This document shows, piece after piece, positions 1 to 8,808 of a stretch of 28,632 nucleotides of DNA; positions within the stretch are counted from its first letter, which is position 1; the number at the start of each line of letters is the position of its first letter. Source of the stretch: Coprinopsis marcescibilis (taxonomy: Eukaryota > Basidiomycota > Agaricomycetes > Agaricales > Psathyrellaceae); assembly GCA_004369085.1 (NCBI GenBank), contig ML210369.1:17075-45706 (forward strand), written 5' to 3'. The translations under genes were made by a program, and so were the position numbers. The notes under the pieces are model-generated. The model did not search any database. It was given only the letters and a program-made list of their open reading frames with translations, and was not told the origin of the DNA.

Positions 1-274
1 GCTGATTTGGGGGTTCTGGCACCGAAATTTGTGTAGTTTGCATGATTCATGTATTTCAGCCAAGAAATTCATATGTATGACATCCTTGAAGTCTACTCTA
101 CCAAGAAATAGTCTATTCCTATCCGTGCATGAGATGCAGAGTTGAGAGAATCAAAAATTTGGAAAACTGTTACGTAAGGCCATCAATGACTGTACATGAA
201 TAAAGTATTACAAACCATAACACATCCACTTGCATCATTATGACTTGTACCGACTCATGCTTGAGTCTAGACTA

Positions 275-464
275 TGCTGGAACATTCTAGCAATGTCTAT
301 TTATATATTCCTTTATCAGATGTAGTGTGTAACTTGATTACTAATACACTTGTAGAATAGGTATATAAGGGCTGTAGTTTAGCCCTATATGAACAATCAC
401 TTCTTGCCTCTTGACTACCACTAGCTATTGCTATCTAGCAAACTCTTAACTACTTTCTACCACA
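275..464 (+). repeat. possible solo LTR remnant
   Basis: The segment begins with TGCTGGAACATTCTAGCA, an imperfect palindrome resembling the start of copia-type LTRs. It contains a TATA-like TATATAAGG near 362 that sits in a hairpin (AGGGCT pairing with TAGCCCT), and it ends in a pyrimidine-rich stretch closing with CCACA. TG...CA ends, a TATA box and a length near 190 bases fit a short LTR. I see no target-site duplication, no primer-binding site and no second copy in the window, so this is only a suggestion. Confidence 0.25.
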
Positions 465-572
465 AGGTAAATATGTCCTACCCAGTTGTATACATTGGCC
501 TCCTGTCTGCCTGCACACTCGCTGTGCTCCATGGCTTTCAACAGAGATGGTACAGTCCCTTCTGCAAATTGT

Positions 573-725
573 AGGCCTAGTAATAGCCCCCATTTCATCA
601 AATATCCATTGCCATTGGTAGATGCTTGCCTGAGAGACACTATGTGCATCCATGACATTGAGTACATCAAATCCACATTCCCAGAGCAACAGAGCAATAC
701 TTTTGAGGTCCTGGCTTATTTTCTG
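573..725 (-). pseudogene. relic of a helix-turn-helix (Tc1/mariner-like) transposase
   Basis: Read on the minus strand, this stretch encodes about 51 residues with the pattern ISQDLK, LLLWECGFDV, SVSQASIYQWQWIFDEMG and ITRP. That matches the N-terminal helix-turn-helix found on many fungal DDE-type Tc1/mariner-like transposases (a DLK-x-ALxLWExGW segment, then a VSxxSLYRW recognition helix, then an IFxExGxVxRP linker). Upstream of it the frame is unrelated to the family. After the RPTI position the frame stays open to about 450 but no longer resembles a transposase, and no DDE catalytic domain can be found. It is therefore a broken fragment, probably inactive and old. The family match is from memory of the motif; the absence of the rest is seen directly. 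Confidence 0.6.
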
Positions 726-843
726 AAAGGTCATAATAGCATAAAAGCAGAGTTGAGAGCAGCAAGAAGCAAGAAACCAGGAGGTAGTGTGCAAGGGGGA
801 CCTGCAATGCATCTGACAGCTCATCCCAAAATGGAAATGGGTC

Positions 844-864
844 ATTTATTTATTTATTTATTTA
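844..864. repeat. TTTA microsatellite
   Basis: About five tandem copies of TTTA lie just before the hairpin at 871-911. Confidence 0.9.
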
Positions 865-870
865 CATAAA

Positions 871-911
871 GCAGTTTCCATTCTTGAAATCTCAAGATCA
901 TTGGAAACTGC
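871..911. repeat. imperfect inverted repeat (hairpin)
   Basis: GCAGTTTCCA at 871 pairs with TTGGAAACTGC ending at 911. Inside, TTCTTGA pairs with TCAAGA. The result is a long imperfect hairpin with a small loop. It could be the remains of a foldback element; no function is evident. Confidence 0.7.
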
Positions 912-1074
912 TGTAATCAGAGTAAACTGTGTACATGTATAGTAGGAGTCTATCAGCCAAATATTTTACCCAGCTCTGCATTCCTTGGTGCAGAATTTTA
1001 ATTCAAAGTGCAAGGGTGCAGTGGTGTGACATGTTCAAATAACATGGTGTTTGGACACTTTTGCACTAGGTGAA
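912..1074. other. noncoding, nothing recognised
   Basis: AT-rich sequence between the hairpin at 871-911 and the first inverted-repeat arm. I see no gene, RNA or repeat in it. Confidence 0.6.
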
Positions 1075-1113
1075 GTGGGCCACCACATACGTGTGGCAGT
1101 ATGAGGGTTTACC
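1075..1113 (+). repeat. inverted repeat A, left arm
   Basis: This 39-base arm is the reverse complement of 2136-2174 with 4 mismatches (35 of 39 identical). Three of the mismatches are transitions. The arm contains the near-palindrome CCACATACGTGTGG and ends with GAGGGTTTACC. It may be one end of a MITE-like element about 1.1 kb long. Confidence 0.75.
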
Positions 1114-1230
1114 ATTCTACTTTTTTATAAGGTAGATAGGACAAGAGCAAGCATGCTTGCAACAAAGACAAAGGATGCCCAAGGGCCAAAGGCTGAGGCC
1201 CAGGCCTAAGAAAAGGGCATGTACATAACT

Positions 1231-1252
1231 GCCAAGTGCTCAAAATCTTGGC
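1231..1252. repeat. small hairpin, shared motif
   Basis: A GCCAAG...CTTGGC palindrome around the core CTCAAAA. An almost identical copy lies at 2229-2250. The half-site GCCAAGAT recurs at 1473 and 1555, so the motif belongs to the repeat family of this region. Confidence 0.7.
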
Positions 1253-1415
1253 GAGATCAGACATTTGAAAGCTAGGGGAAAAAGCCTGGGAAAAAAGACA
1301 GATGAATTATGAAACGGCAATCAATGACAACCGCTTGACCCTTGGCTTGACCTAAGTGTAGCTCCATGAGGAAATTGGCAGAAGCGGATCTAAACATCAT
1401 GCACCAGCAAATTAC

Positions 1416-1509
1416 GAGGGTTTATGAAGTAAAGCAGCGTTCTTATTCCCAACGCCGCCCGCCAATTTTGTTGCCAAGATTCTGAGCTCTCCACTGTGAT
1501 GTCACGTGT
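1416..1509 (+). repeat. inverted repeat B, left arm
   Basis: This arm of about 94 bases starts GAGGGTTTATGAAGTAAAGC, runs through GCCAAGATTCTGAGCTCT and ends near GTCACGTG. Its diverged reverse complement is at about 2218-2309. The outer end and the GCCAAGAT block match best, while the middle is poorly conserved. Together the arms look like the terminal inverted repeats of a non-autonomous DNA element of about 0.9 kb. Confidence 0.65.
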
Positions 1510-1593
1510 CTACGTTCCCAGGCTCGTTCCCCTAGGATCTTGAGCAACCTCCTTGCCAAGATTCTGAGCTCTTCACTGTAATGTCACGTGTGT
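1473..1593 (+). repeat. two direct repeats, 82-base spacing
   Basis: The block from GCCAAGATTCTGAGCTCT to TGTCACGTGT starts at 1473 and again at 1555. The copies differ at only a few positions over about 38 bases. Both include a CACGTG E-box-like core. This looks like a local tandem duplication inside the repeat-rich segment. Confidence 0.75.
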
Positions 1594-2135
1594 CTGTGGT
1601 CCCATGCTCTGGTCCGCTAGGGCCTGGGCAAGGGGGCACAGTCCGACCAATCCCAATCAACCCCCCCGGTCGTGTACCGCATGAGTCCATCAGGGGTTTA
1701 AAACTCCGCCTGCCGGTTCCCACGCCAACTCTCATAGGCGTTACACTGGCAGCCAACTTGAACCAGATGGAATACCCTTAGTCTACACAGACTGCCGATC
1801 CACACTCGATAGGATACACAAAGGCTATAGACACGGACAGAGGCTTTTTCTCGAGTTAAAATTTGTGATTAGCTACGATTTAGCAATGATTCTCTACGAT
1901 TTCCCCTGCTCTTGCTGGATGGTGCCGTCTCATTGCCGTGGCTGACAAATGTCCGCAAAATGCCCAAGCCGACTGATGCTGTGGTACATGGGCCATCAAG
2001 GCAAGCGCTGTTTGTGTGGGAAGTATTTGCAGGATCGGAGAATTTGCTACCTCTTGATCCCAACATCGCGAAGAGTATGGAAGGTATGTAGGCTAGTAAT
2101 AGTAGTAATTGGAGTCTGCTGTTAAGATTTACAAC

Positions 2136-2174
2136 GGTAAACCCTCGTACTGCCACGCGAATGCGGTGGCCCAC
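2136..2174 (-). repeat. inverted repeat A, right arm
   Basis: Reverse-complement partner of 1075-1113. Because the partner of repeat B lies further right (2218-2309), the two pairs are interleaved rather than nested. Confidence 0.75.
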
Positions 2175-2217
2175 TGCCCCTAGTAGGTTGTGACCAATAT
2201 ACATTGCTGATGATTGA

Positions 2218-2309
2218 AGTCACATGACGCCAAGAGCTCAAAATCTTGGCAAATGAAATGGCGGCAAGTGCTTGGAAAAAAAACGCTGCTTTACTTATGT
2301 AAACCCTTG
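2218..2309 (-). repeat. inverted repeat B, right arm
   Basis: Diverged reverse complement of 1416-1509. It carries the hairpin at 2229-2250 and ends in CTTATGTAAACCCTTG, matching the outer end of the left arm. Confidence 0.65.
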
Positions 2310-2843
2310 TAAAATGATGTGTAGTCTGTTCAACAAATACATACATTGGTCCTATCAATCTCCATGACCAACACCCAGTGAGGCTGCAGGGACATGACAG
2401 CCTTCCACACTCACAGTTTGGTGTTATGTTTGTCAAATTGCCATCTGTGATCTGTCTCTACCTTACTCAAGACCTTTGAGGTGCATAAACTTTAATCATG
2501 CTTCAAACATTGCATTTGAGTGAAAAGCCTGTGCAAAGCACAGGTAGGCTTGATTTTTTTGATTAATCCCGGAACACCATTGCTGTGACAGAGACTGGCA
2601 CAGGAAAAGTGCAAATGAACAATGTCTATATGGGAACATGGTGGTATGAGTACAAAAAGGCTGTAGACTACGATTGGACATGTGTGTGTGCTGTAAGCAG
2701 AGTGCAGCAGGGGAGAAAAGATAGGCTTGGGTAGTTTTTGAGGCAAGATTCAGCAATCCTAGACTTTTGGGTGGTTGCTAGACCCAAATTGGTCCTGACG
2801 AAATTGACCAAAACTCGCGAAGCTCAATCCTGACAAAACGGGC
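2310..2843. other. intergenic, no gene seen; one hairpin
   Basis: No convincing coding sequence. The reading frames at 2492-2756 (-) have no family resemblance and biased composition. One perfect short hairpin is present: CCTGTGC (2528-2534) and GCACAGG (2538-2544) around AAA, extended by AG/CT pairs across a two-base bulge (2526-2550). Confidence 0.55.
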
Positions 2844-3516
2844 TCAGGCCAGGATGCAGCCTCCACCGACTTTTTCCGGGGTCTTGTCCTAGGCAGCCGA
2901 TCAGAGAAAGCGAGCTCAAGGAGAACAACATAACATACATATCTGGCGAAGGACGAGGCGGCTGCACATTCAAGCCAGATACTTCGATCGAATTTGTGGA
3001 CAGGGTAAGTAGCTTCAAACCACTTTGCAATGTCGTTCGCGAGACGCGGCTGGTTGTAGAACGCGCAGAGCAACACAAGACGATTTACGGCGTCAGGATT
3101 GGGGGGCAAGCCACGGGTACGTAGTGTGTGCAGGTGCTGCAGGGCCAGTTCCAGATTCTTGCTTGCAACGGCTCTCGACATAAGGCGGCACACTAAGAAG
3201 CTATCCGTGCTTGTTGGGCCGGCCAAAGCCTTCCATAGATAGCGAGAATTATAGAACCGAAGTCCCTACGAAAAATAAGAGCCTTTCCAACTCCGAGCAC
3301 TCAGGAGTGACGCACATGAACCAATTGTTCCAAACAGAGATTCCGAGTTGCGATGGTTGAGAAGGCGTCAGAGATGGACCAGGAGTAAAGCCAATTACCC
3401 CCATCGCTTGCTATCTTTACAAGCTTCGAGTCGACTTGCTGAGTTGAAAGCGCTTTGGAGATATGGGGGGTGAGATAACATCGAGATATTCGTCGAGTTC
3501 GAGCGACACTTAGCAT
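2844..3516 (-). CDS. putative mitochondrial helical-repeat (PPR-like) protein
   Basis: Three exons, 3516-3316, 3265-2939 and 2888-2844, give 190 residues. The introns (GTGCGT...CGTAG and GTATGT...CCTAG, about 50 bases each) both lie between codons. The N-terminus MLSVARTRRISRCYLTPHIS is rich in Arg and Ser, lacks acids and looks like a mitochondrial presequence. Residues about 85-165 form amphipathic helical pairs (LELALQHLHTLRTRGLPPNP; RLANDIAKWFEATYP) resembling PPR or TPR hairpins, but the family is not certain. An upstream frame beginning with GTG is not used because fungi need ATG. The protein is short for a PPR protein, and its C-terminus abuts the transposon-rich stretch, so truncation is possible. 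It is divergent from RAD21, with 201 bases between start codons. Confidence 0.55.
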
Positions 3517-3640
3517 CGAAGTGACGAAAACAGTGTTCACTGCTCAGTGCTGAGGTCAAAGCCTCAAAGGCCGGCGCTGGGCACTGGGCGGCGGGCGCGC
3601 TGACTGGAGCCATGGGAATGTATACACGTGACTAAAGTTG

Positions 3641-3668
3641 ACGCGAAACGGGCAGTCTTTGTTCGCGT
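3641..3668. promoter_or_regulatory. paired ACGCGAA sites upstream of RAD21
   Basis: ACGCGAA occurs at 3641-3647 and, inverted, at 3662-3668 (TTCGCGT), about 50-75 bases before the RAD21 start. CGCGAAA at 3642-3648 fits the yeast SBF consensus CRCGAAA, and ACGCG is the core of the MBF site. G1/S control of the mitotic kleisin is established in yeast; its operation here is inferred. Confidence 0.5.
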
Positions 3669-3717
3669 TCAAGTTCTCTTCTTCCATCACACTCGGCCCA
3701 GGAGTGAAATCGTCACA

Positions 3718-6003
3718 ATGGTAAGCACGCGACCATGCCACAGTAACTCCCTTCTTACCATGAACACTTTTCAGTTTTATTCTGAGGCCATTCTGTCGCG
3801 CCGAGGGCCCTTGGGACGAGTATGGCTCGCCGCGCACATGGAACGCAAGCTTTCCAAATCTCAGACCTTGCAAACGGATATCGAGCAATCGGTTGGTACG
3901 TAAAATGGGAAAGCTCAGTCAGAATTATGCAGACAATCTGAATCTATGCAGATGCAATCATGGGTGAAGATATCGAGATTATGGCGTTACGGCTAAGCGG
4001 CCAACTCTTGCTCGGAGTTGTCAGGATTTACAGCCGAAAGGCGAAATATCTGTTGGACGACTGTAACGACGCACTGCTGAAAATCAAGATGGTATGCTCC
4101 ATTTAGTGTTGCCCTGGCGTTTTTTGACTCTGAGCAGGCCTTCCGTCCCGGTGTTGTTGATCTTACCGAAGACCAACTTAACGTCAACAAAACCTCTATC
4201 ACCCTGCAAGCCAATAATGTTGACCTCGACCTCCTGCTTCCCGATGTCAATTGGTGCGGAGATTCTTTTCAATCACGACTGCATAACTGAAGCTGCTCCA
4301 GGGATATGGACTTTGTTGACCGCCCCCTTCGCGACCAAGGACACCACCAAGCCCAAGTCGAGGATATCACCCTTCCTCAAGCAAACAATCTCGACCAGTT
4401 TGGAACAATGGATCCATTTGACATCGGTCCTTCGGATGGCATAGGGTCGCAGGACTTTCTTGATTTAGACCTGGGAATCGACTGGGATGGAGTTCCCAAT
4501 CGACAAGATAATGAAGATGGGATGAGTGTGGATGAAAGCGTGGGTGTTGGACGTGATGCAGGGAGTCATCACAGCCTTGTCGATTTCCCCCACCTCAACG
4601 GCACTGGCAAAGACATGGACTTGGACATGCAGTCAGTGCGGAGTGTCAGTCGCGCTCCTTCTGAGCACAATCTTCCTGCCCTGGACATGGACTTTCCGGA
4701 CTTCGACGGCATGGACTTGGGAGCCTTGGGCATTGGATTTGATCAGCCCGAAGAGCAAGTTCCCGAGGTTGAGAAACAGGTCTCTACCAGAGCGTGTAAG
4801 TACCCGGCGGTGGACCTAGCCTTGACACTCATACTAAGCATCGTTCTTGCAGCCTCTCCCCTTACCGAAATACCTGACACACCGGTTGCTGAAGCACAAG
4901 TGTTGCCCGAACTTCCAGAGCCAAAGACCCGCAAACCCAGAGAGAAAAAGCAAATTATTGATGTTGTCACCGAATTGGAGGAATCGTCTCGGGCAGCACA
5001 AGGGCCTATGCGAGATATCAGCAACATCGTCACGGAACAACAATATCTCCCACGTTCTTCTCTGGCGATGCGATTGATGGAAATCCGGAAGGACCCTCTA
5101 TCTCATTTTTTCCCATCGAAAACGGTCGACAGTCGCTTGTTCTTTTCTGCTGGACCTTCTGGCCTGAACTCTGAACTGACTGAGCTATTCTTACGACCGT
5201 CGGATGCTGGGACAACGAAGCGTCGCTATGTCTCGGTCACAGAGGATGGAAACAAGCGCATCCGGCTGGACGAAGACGAAGTCGAAGAAGGTCGAAGGGC
5301 TATGAGTGTTGCGGGCAGTGTCGCGGGGAGCCTGGCTGGTCTCAGCGATCGCTTGGGCGACGACAACAACCTCGGCGACTTTGAGTTCGCAGATCAATCC
5401 GCTGCATTGGATGATTATCAGCTAGAGTTGCCCGAGGACGCTAGAATGGACACTGAAGTGAAGGGACGCTCACAGTCTGCCGCGCCCAGCGCCAGGAGTC
5501 GCATGTCGACTCCTGGCTTAGACGGTTGGATGGAGGGTGAAGAAAGCTACGCAGACTTGAGCTGCCCTATCGCCATGTTTGATAGTCGGCAACCAGCGCA
5601 AAATCAAACGCAAACACAAGAGGATCAAGAGGGCGGAGAGCCTGAAGCAGATACTTCAAACGAAAAAGGATACAGCAAGAACACCGTTCAAGCCCTTGCG
5701 TTTATTCGCAAGGAGCTGCAGCCTATCGAGGAAGCAGCAGCAGCTGATATTGAGCCCTCCATGAGTTTCAACGCAATGGCGACCAAGGCGAGCTTACTTG
5801 TGTGTTCCATGATGCCTGAATCTGACGATGCTCATTTTTAGGCCTCGCGGCGTGCCGCTGCATCATTCTTCTTTGAATTGCTGGTTCTCGGGACAAGAGA
5901 CTGTGTCAAGCTCACCCAACCGGCTGCCTTTGAAGACATTGATATTCGGGGGAAACCACAGCTATGGCAAGCTCAGAAACACATCCCGGTTCCGGCGGCT
6001 TGA
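3718..6003 (+). CDS. rad21: cohesin kleisin subunit RAD21/SCC1
   Basis: Exons are 3718-3720, 3775-3895, 3952-4091, 4138-4253, 4302-4795, 4853-5787 and 5842-6003, giving about 656 residues. Exon 1 codes only the initiator Met, and splicing restores the family start [20 protein letters not shown]. Residues 1-110 form the SMC3-binding N-terminal domain ([20 protein letters not shown], then [11 protein letters not shown]). The middle is acidic and disordered. The last 60 residues are the winged-helix that binds the SMC1 head ([18 protein letters not shown]). The product closes the cohesin ring that holds sister chromatids together and acts in DNA repair. The 57-base intron at 4796-4852 has no stop and keeps frame, but its translation is hydrophobic and its splice signals are strong. 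The last intron is either GC-AG from 5788, giving the conserved [11 protein letters not shown], or GT-AG from 5800, which adds LLAS. Mitotic RAD21 rather than meiotic REC8 is the likelier paralogue. Confidence 0.93.
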
Positions 6004-6218
6004 TGAACATATTTCGGAACATCTATGGGGACTGTATTTCTTGGCTTCTGTATGTTATATCGTGTGTATATAGGTAGTTCAGTACTTAGTACTCAGTTTT
6101 GGATTGGATTGGGCTGTAGTCGCGGATAGATGTTTCTAGAGCGTCATGTCATGTGATCATGGTCTATCTTTAAATTATTAGGCTTCAAGCACTTTGAGCT
6201 GTATACCCCAGCGCCAAT

Positions 6219-6942
6219 ATGGCTTCCTTTCAAACATATTCTTCTTCCAACCATTTCCGTCATCCATGGTTCGACGCGGGCGTAATGAAGCGCAAACAGA
6301 GCCCACAACTGCCATCCGACATGGATGACGAGGACGAACAGTTGACGCCACCTTTGAAGCGGAGGAGATGCACGACGCTGGAGAATGGAATCGCACACAT
6401 GAGTCTCAGTCCCTCTCGGTCTAGGGTCAGCAACACAACACCGTCGAATGTTCCGACCAATGACGAGATTTCGACGCCACGATCTTCACTCTCTGGCGTC
6501 GTGCAACAATTCATCCCAGACTCATCCTCAACAGAAGAGCCAACAATCCCGGAGGTGAAGATGAAAACGTCGTCGTGGTATGAACCAGAACCAGACCGTG
6601 AGTCTCAGTTTCTGCCATTTCCAAGTTGTTATTCATTGTGGTTTGTCTGTAGGTATCGTTATTACGGACCTAGACAGTTTCGCGGACGAAGATGACGAGG
6701 CAGATAAACTGGTGGACAAAGGAGGCTCCGGGGGATTCGAAGTCCACCCTGCATTTTTGGAACACATACGTGCGGGCCGCAAGAAATTAGACCCGACCTC
6801 AGCTCCCAGCCAAGCGCTGGTCCTATTTCGACCACCGCCGCTTCCACTGCCGCCGAGCATCCCAGAAGAGAGGATTAACTCCAATCAAGTCGCAGAGGAG
6901 CCAGTTCAGCAGGACGAATTCGCGATGGACTTGGACACGTAG
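6219..6942 (+). CDS. unrecognised nuclear-looking protein, 222 aa
   Basis: Two exons, 6219-6597 and 6653-6942, are joined across a 55-base intron (GTGAGT...TGTAG) that restores EPDRIVITDLDSFADEDD. I do not recognise the family. The N-terminal half is low-complexity and Ser/Pro-rich with a KRKQSP...LKRRRC segment resembling a bipartite nuclear localisation signal. The C-terminal half is more structured (VITDLDSF, then GGFEVHPAFLEHIRAGRKK), followed by a proline run FRPPPLPLPPSIP that could bind SH3 or WW domains, and an acidic end FAMDLDT. There is no signal peptide or membrane segment. The stop lies 48 bases from the convergent HAP2 stop. The frame-restoring intron and codon pattern make it a real gene, while its function is unknown. 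Confidence 0.75.
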
Positions 6943-6990
6943 AAATAGTTGAATCGACAAAATTACAAAAAGATGTAGAAAAACATAAAC

Positions 6991-7891
6991 TTAATTCCCC
7001 GAGGTAGATGGGTTAAACTGCATGAGGTCTGGTCGGCTACTTGGTGTTGGGATCGTGTCGTTGTACATTGAATGAAAAGGGATACTGCTGTGGTGATGGC
7101 GTGCATGAGCATGAGGGTGGGGAACATGGTGCATCTGCATGGTAGGATTTGGGTAAGGAGACGTGAGATTGACTGGGGGAGGAAAGACGTGTTGGATGGG
7201 ATTCGCAGGTGGCTTGTGGTGGTGCTGGTGGTGCTGGTGGTGATGAGAAGGCAAATGGCGAGTGTGGCCATGGGAAATGGCTGGAGTGTGAGGGTGAACA
7301 TGAGTGGGCATATGCTGCGGTATTGAGATACTCGGTCTGAACGTCGTCGAGGAAGGCTGCCCCATTATCGGTGCAAAAAAGTCGTCTCTGTCCATATTAT
7401 CGTTATTATCTTCTCTTTCAGCCATGTGTTGCCGTTCTGGCTGCATATCTCCCTCAGGCGTGAGGTTTATGCTGTTCTGTCCTTCGTCCTCGTTCTCGAC
7501 CGCTTCACCAGCAGTGGCTCCAGCAGGAGCTGCGTTGCTGCTGCTTGCTCCGGCAGTCTTTTGCGAAGAGATCTCCTCTGCGGTCAGGAAACGCCCGCCA
7601 GGACCTCTCGGTCGACGCATGGCATGTTTGTGTCGAGATTCATGAAGATATGGCTGAAGGTATATTAGTAGACACCTGGCGACAACAGGAAGACATGCAG
7701 ACCTTTCGTTGCCTGGATAGGCGGTGGACTTCCTCGAGGCGGGACCGTGCGACGCGTCGCTTGAGGATGCGGAAATACTGTTTGGCATTGACATAAAGAG
7801 GCTCATCGTCGATGTGCTGCTGAGTAGGAGCATCCTGCTGCTGATAAAGATACTGGTTGAGGTAGAGCTGGTCATCGAGATTTGGGTCCAT
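6991..7891 (-). CDS. hap2: CCAAT-binding factor subunit HAP2 / NF-YA
   Basis: Exons 7891-7703 and 7653-6991 give 283 residues. Residues 30-63 hold the NF-YB/NF-YC association helix (EPLYVNAKQYFRILKRRVAR). Residues 64-85 hold the DNA-contacting segment (PYLHESRHKHAMRRPRGPGG), which reads CCAAT in the minor groove. The 49-base intron falls exactly between codons separating the two halves. The usual His in KQYHRILKRR is Phe here. The C-terminal 180 residues are disordered, with an acidic Asn/Asp stretch and a striking His-rich run (SHHHQHHQHHHKPP). A longer in-frame start at 7972 exists, but MDPNLDD at 7891 fits short fungal N-termini and avoids overlapping the next gene's leader. The protein joins HAP3 and HAP5 as a trimeric transcription factor in the nucleus. 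Confidence 0.93.
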
Positions 7892-7977
7892 CGCCGTGAC
7901 GGTCGTTGGACAAGACCAGCCAGGCAGATCACGCGCGTAAACTCTTCTCTTTATTGCCACCATCATCGACATTCAAC
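7892..7977. promoter_or_regulatory. 86-base divergent promoter, HAP2 / SAP gene
   Basis: Only 86 bases separate the two start codons. The interval holds a palindromic ACGCGCGT at 7931-7938 and a pyrimidine-rich tract near the plus-strand start. I see no CCAAT box, so HAP autoregulation is not indicated. The core promoters and 5' leaders of the two genes must overlap. Confidence 0.5.
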
Positions 7978-8592
7978 ATGGACTCCAAATTGAAAGCTCT
8001 CAAGGTCGCTGAGCTCAGGGCTATACTCAGCCAGGCTAATGCTTCGGCTCCAGCAAAGGCCACCAAACAGGATCTTATTACTCGCATTCTTGCCTCAGAA
8101 TCCGCTCAGGCTGCCTACCAGCAGACATACGAACCTGACGCTGTTACATCTCCCACGGATGACACGTTGGACGCGCCTGACCTGCCAGAGGATCCTCCGG
8201 CAGCACCAGAAGAATTTGAAGAGGCATTTGAACCTCTTGCTGAGGAACCGGAGGAACCCACCACGACAGAAACTGCAGCACCTGTGGATCCAGAGCTCGA
8301 GGCTCGAAAGAAACGTGCAGAACGTTTCGGCATCCCTTTGGTTGAACCGACGAAACCAAAGGCCAAAGTGGAGAAGACAATAAAAACAAAGCCTGCGCCA
8401 GTCCGTCTTCCTCGCTCTCATTTGTAGTACCCTCATTAATGGGCATTTCAGGTCCAGGATTCAGTTGACAAGCTCAAGGCTCGATCCGACCGCTTTGGCC
8501 TTAAAAGGTCAGCGCCAGCGGAGGCTGTGGACTCGGAAGAAGCTGAAAGGCGACGCAAAAGGGCCGAACGATTTGGGATTCAAGTTGAGTGA
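7978..8592 (+). CDS. THO1/SARNP-like SAP-domain protein
   Basis: Exons 7978-8400 and 8452-8592 give 187 residues. The intron (GTCCGT...TTCAG) lies between codons. Residues 1-40 form an N-terminal SAP domain (LKALKVAELRAILSQAN, then TKQDLITRIL), a helix-extended-helix that binds DNA. An acidic Pro/Glu-rich linker follows. The C-terminal part carries repeated motifs KKRAERFGIP, ARSDRFGLK and RKRAERFGI, the hallmark of the Tho1 / CIP29 (SARNP) / MOS11 family. Family members work with the RNA helicase Sub2/UAP56 in mRNA packaging and nuclear export. Family size (about 200 residues) and domain order agree. The gene is divergent from HAP2. Confidence 0.88.
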
Positions 8593-8808
8593 TTTGGGAC
8601 TACATTAGGGTATGTTGTGTTGCTAACATTGACTAGAAATAGAGGGTACTCGGTACTTAGAAGTGATTCAGATTCACTTAAACCTTTGTCTGTTTTGTTA
8701 TGCAATCGCATTTGTCCCAAACATTATTAGTCAACGCGCTTCCGATCTGAATAAGCCTGGCAGTCATAAAGTACCTGACTCTTTCTTCTCCACCACCATA
8801 CTAGCCCA

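Noticed and set aside
486..869. 127-codon plus-strand frame
   Set aside because: Antisense to the transposase relic, and it ends in a translated TTTA microsatellite.
2492..2756. Minus-strand frames of 84-86 codons
   Set aside because: Cys/His/Ser-rich composition without any family pattern or splice context, in AT-rich repeat-containing DNA.
4796..4852. Retained hydrophobic segment in RAD21 (possible membrane helix)
   Set aside because: GTAAGT donor, ACTAAG branch-like sequence and TTGCAG acceptor mark it as a 57-base intron; a membrane helix makes no sense in cohesin.
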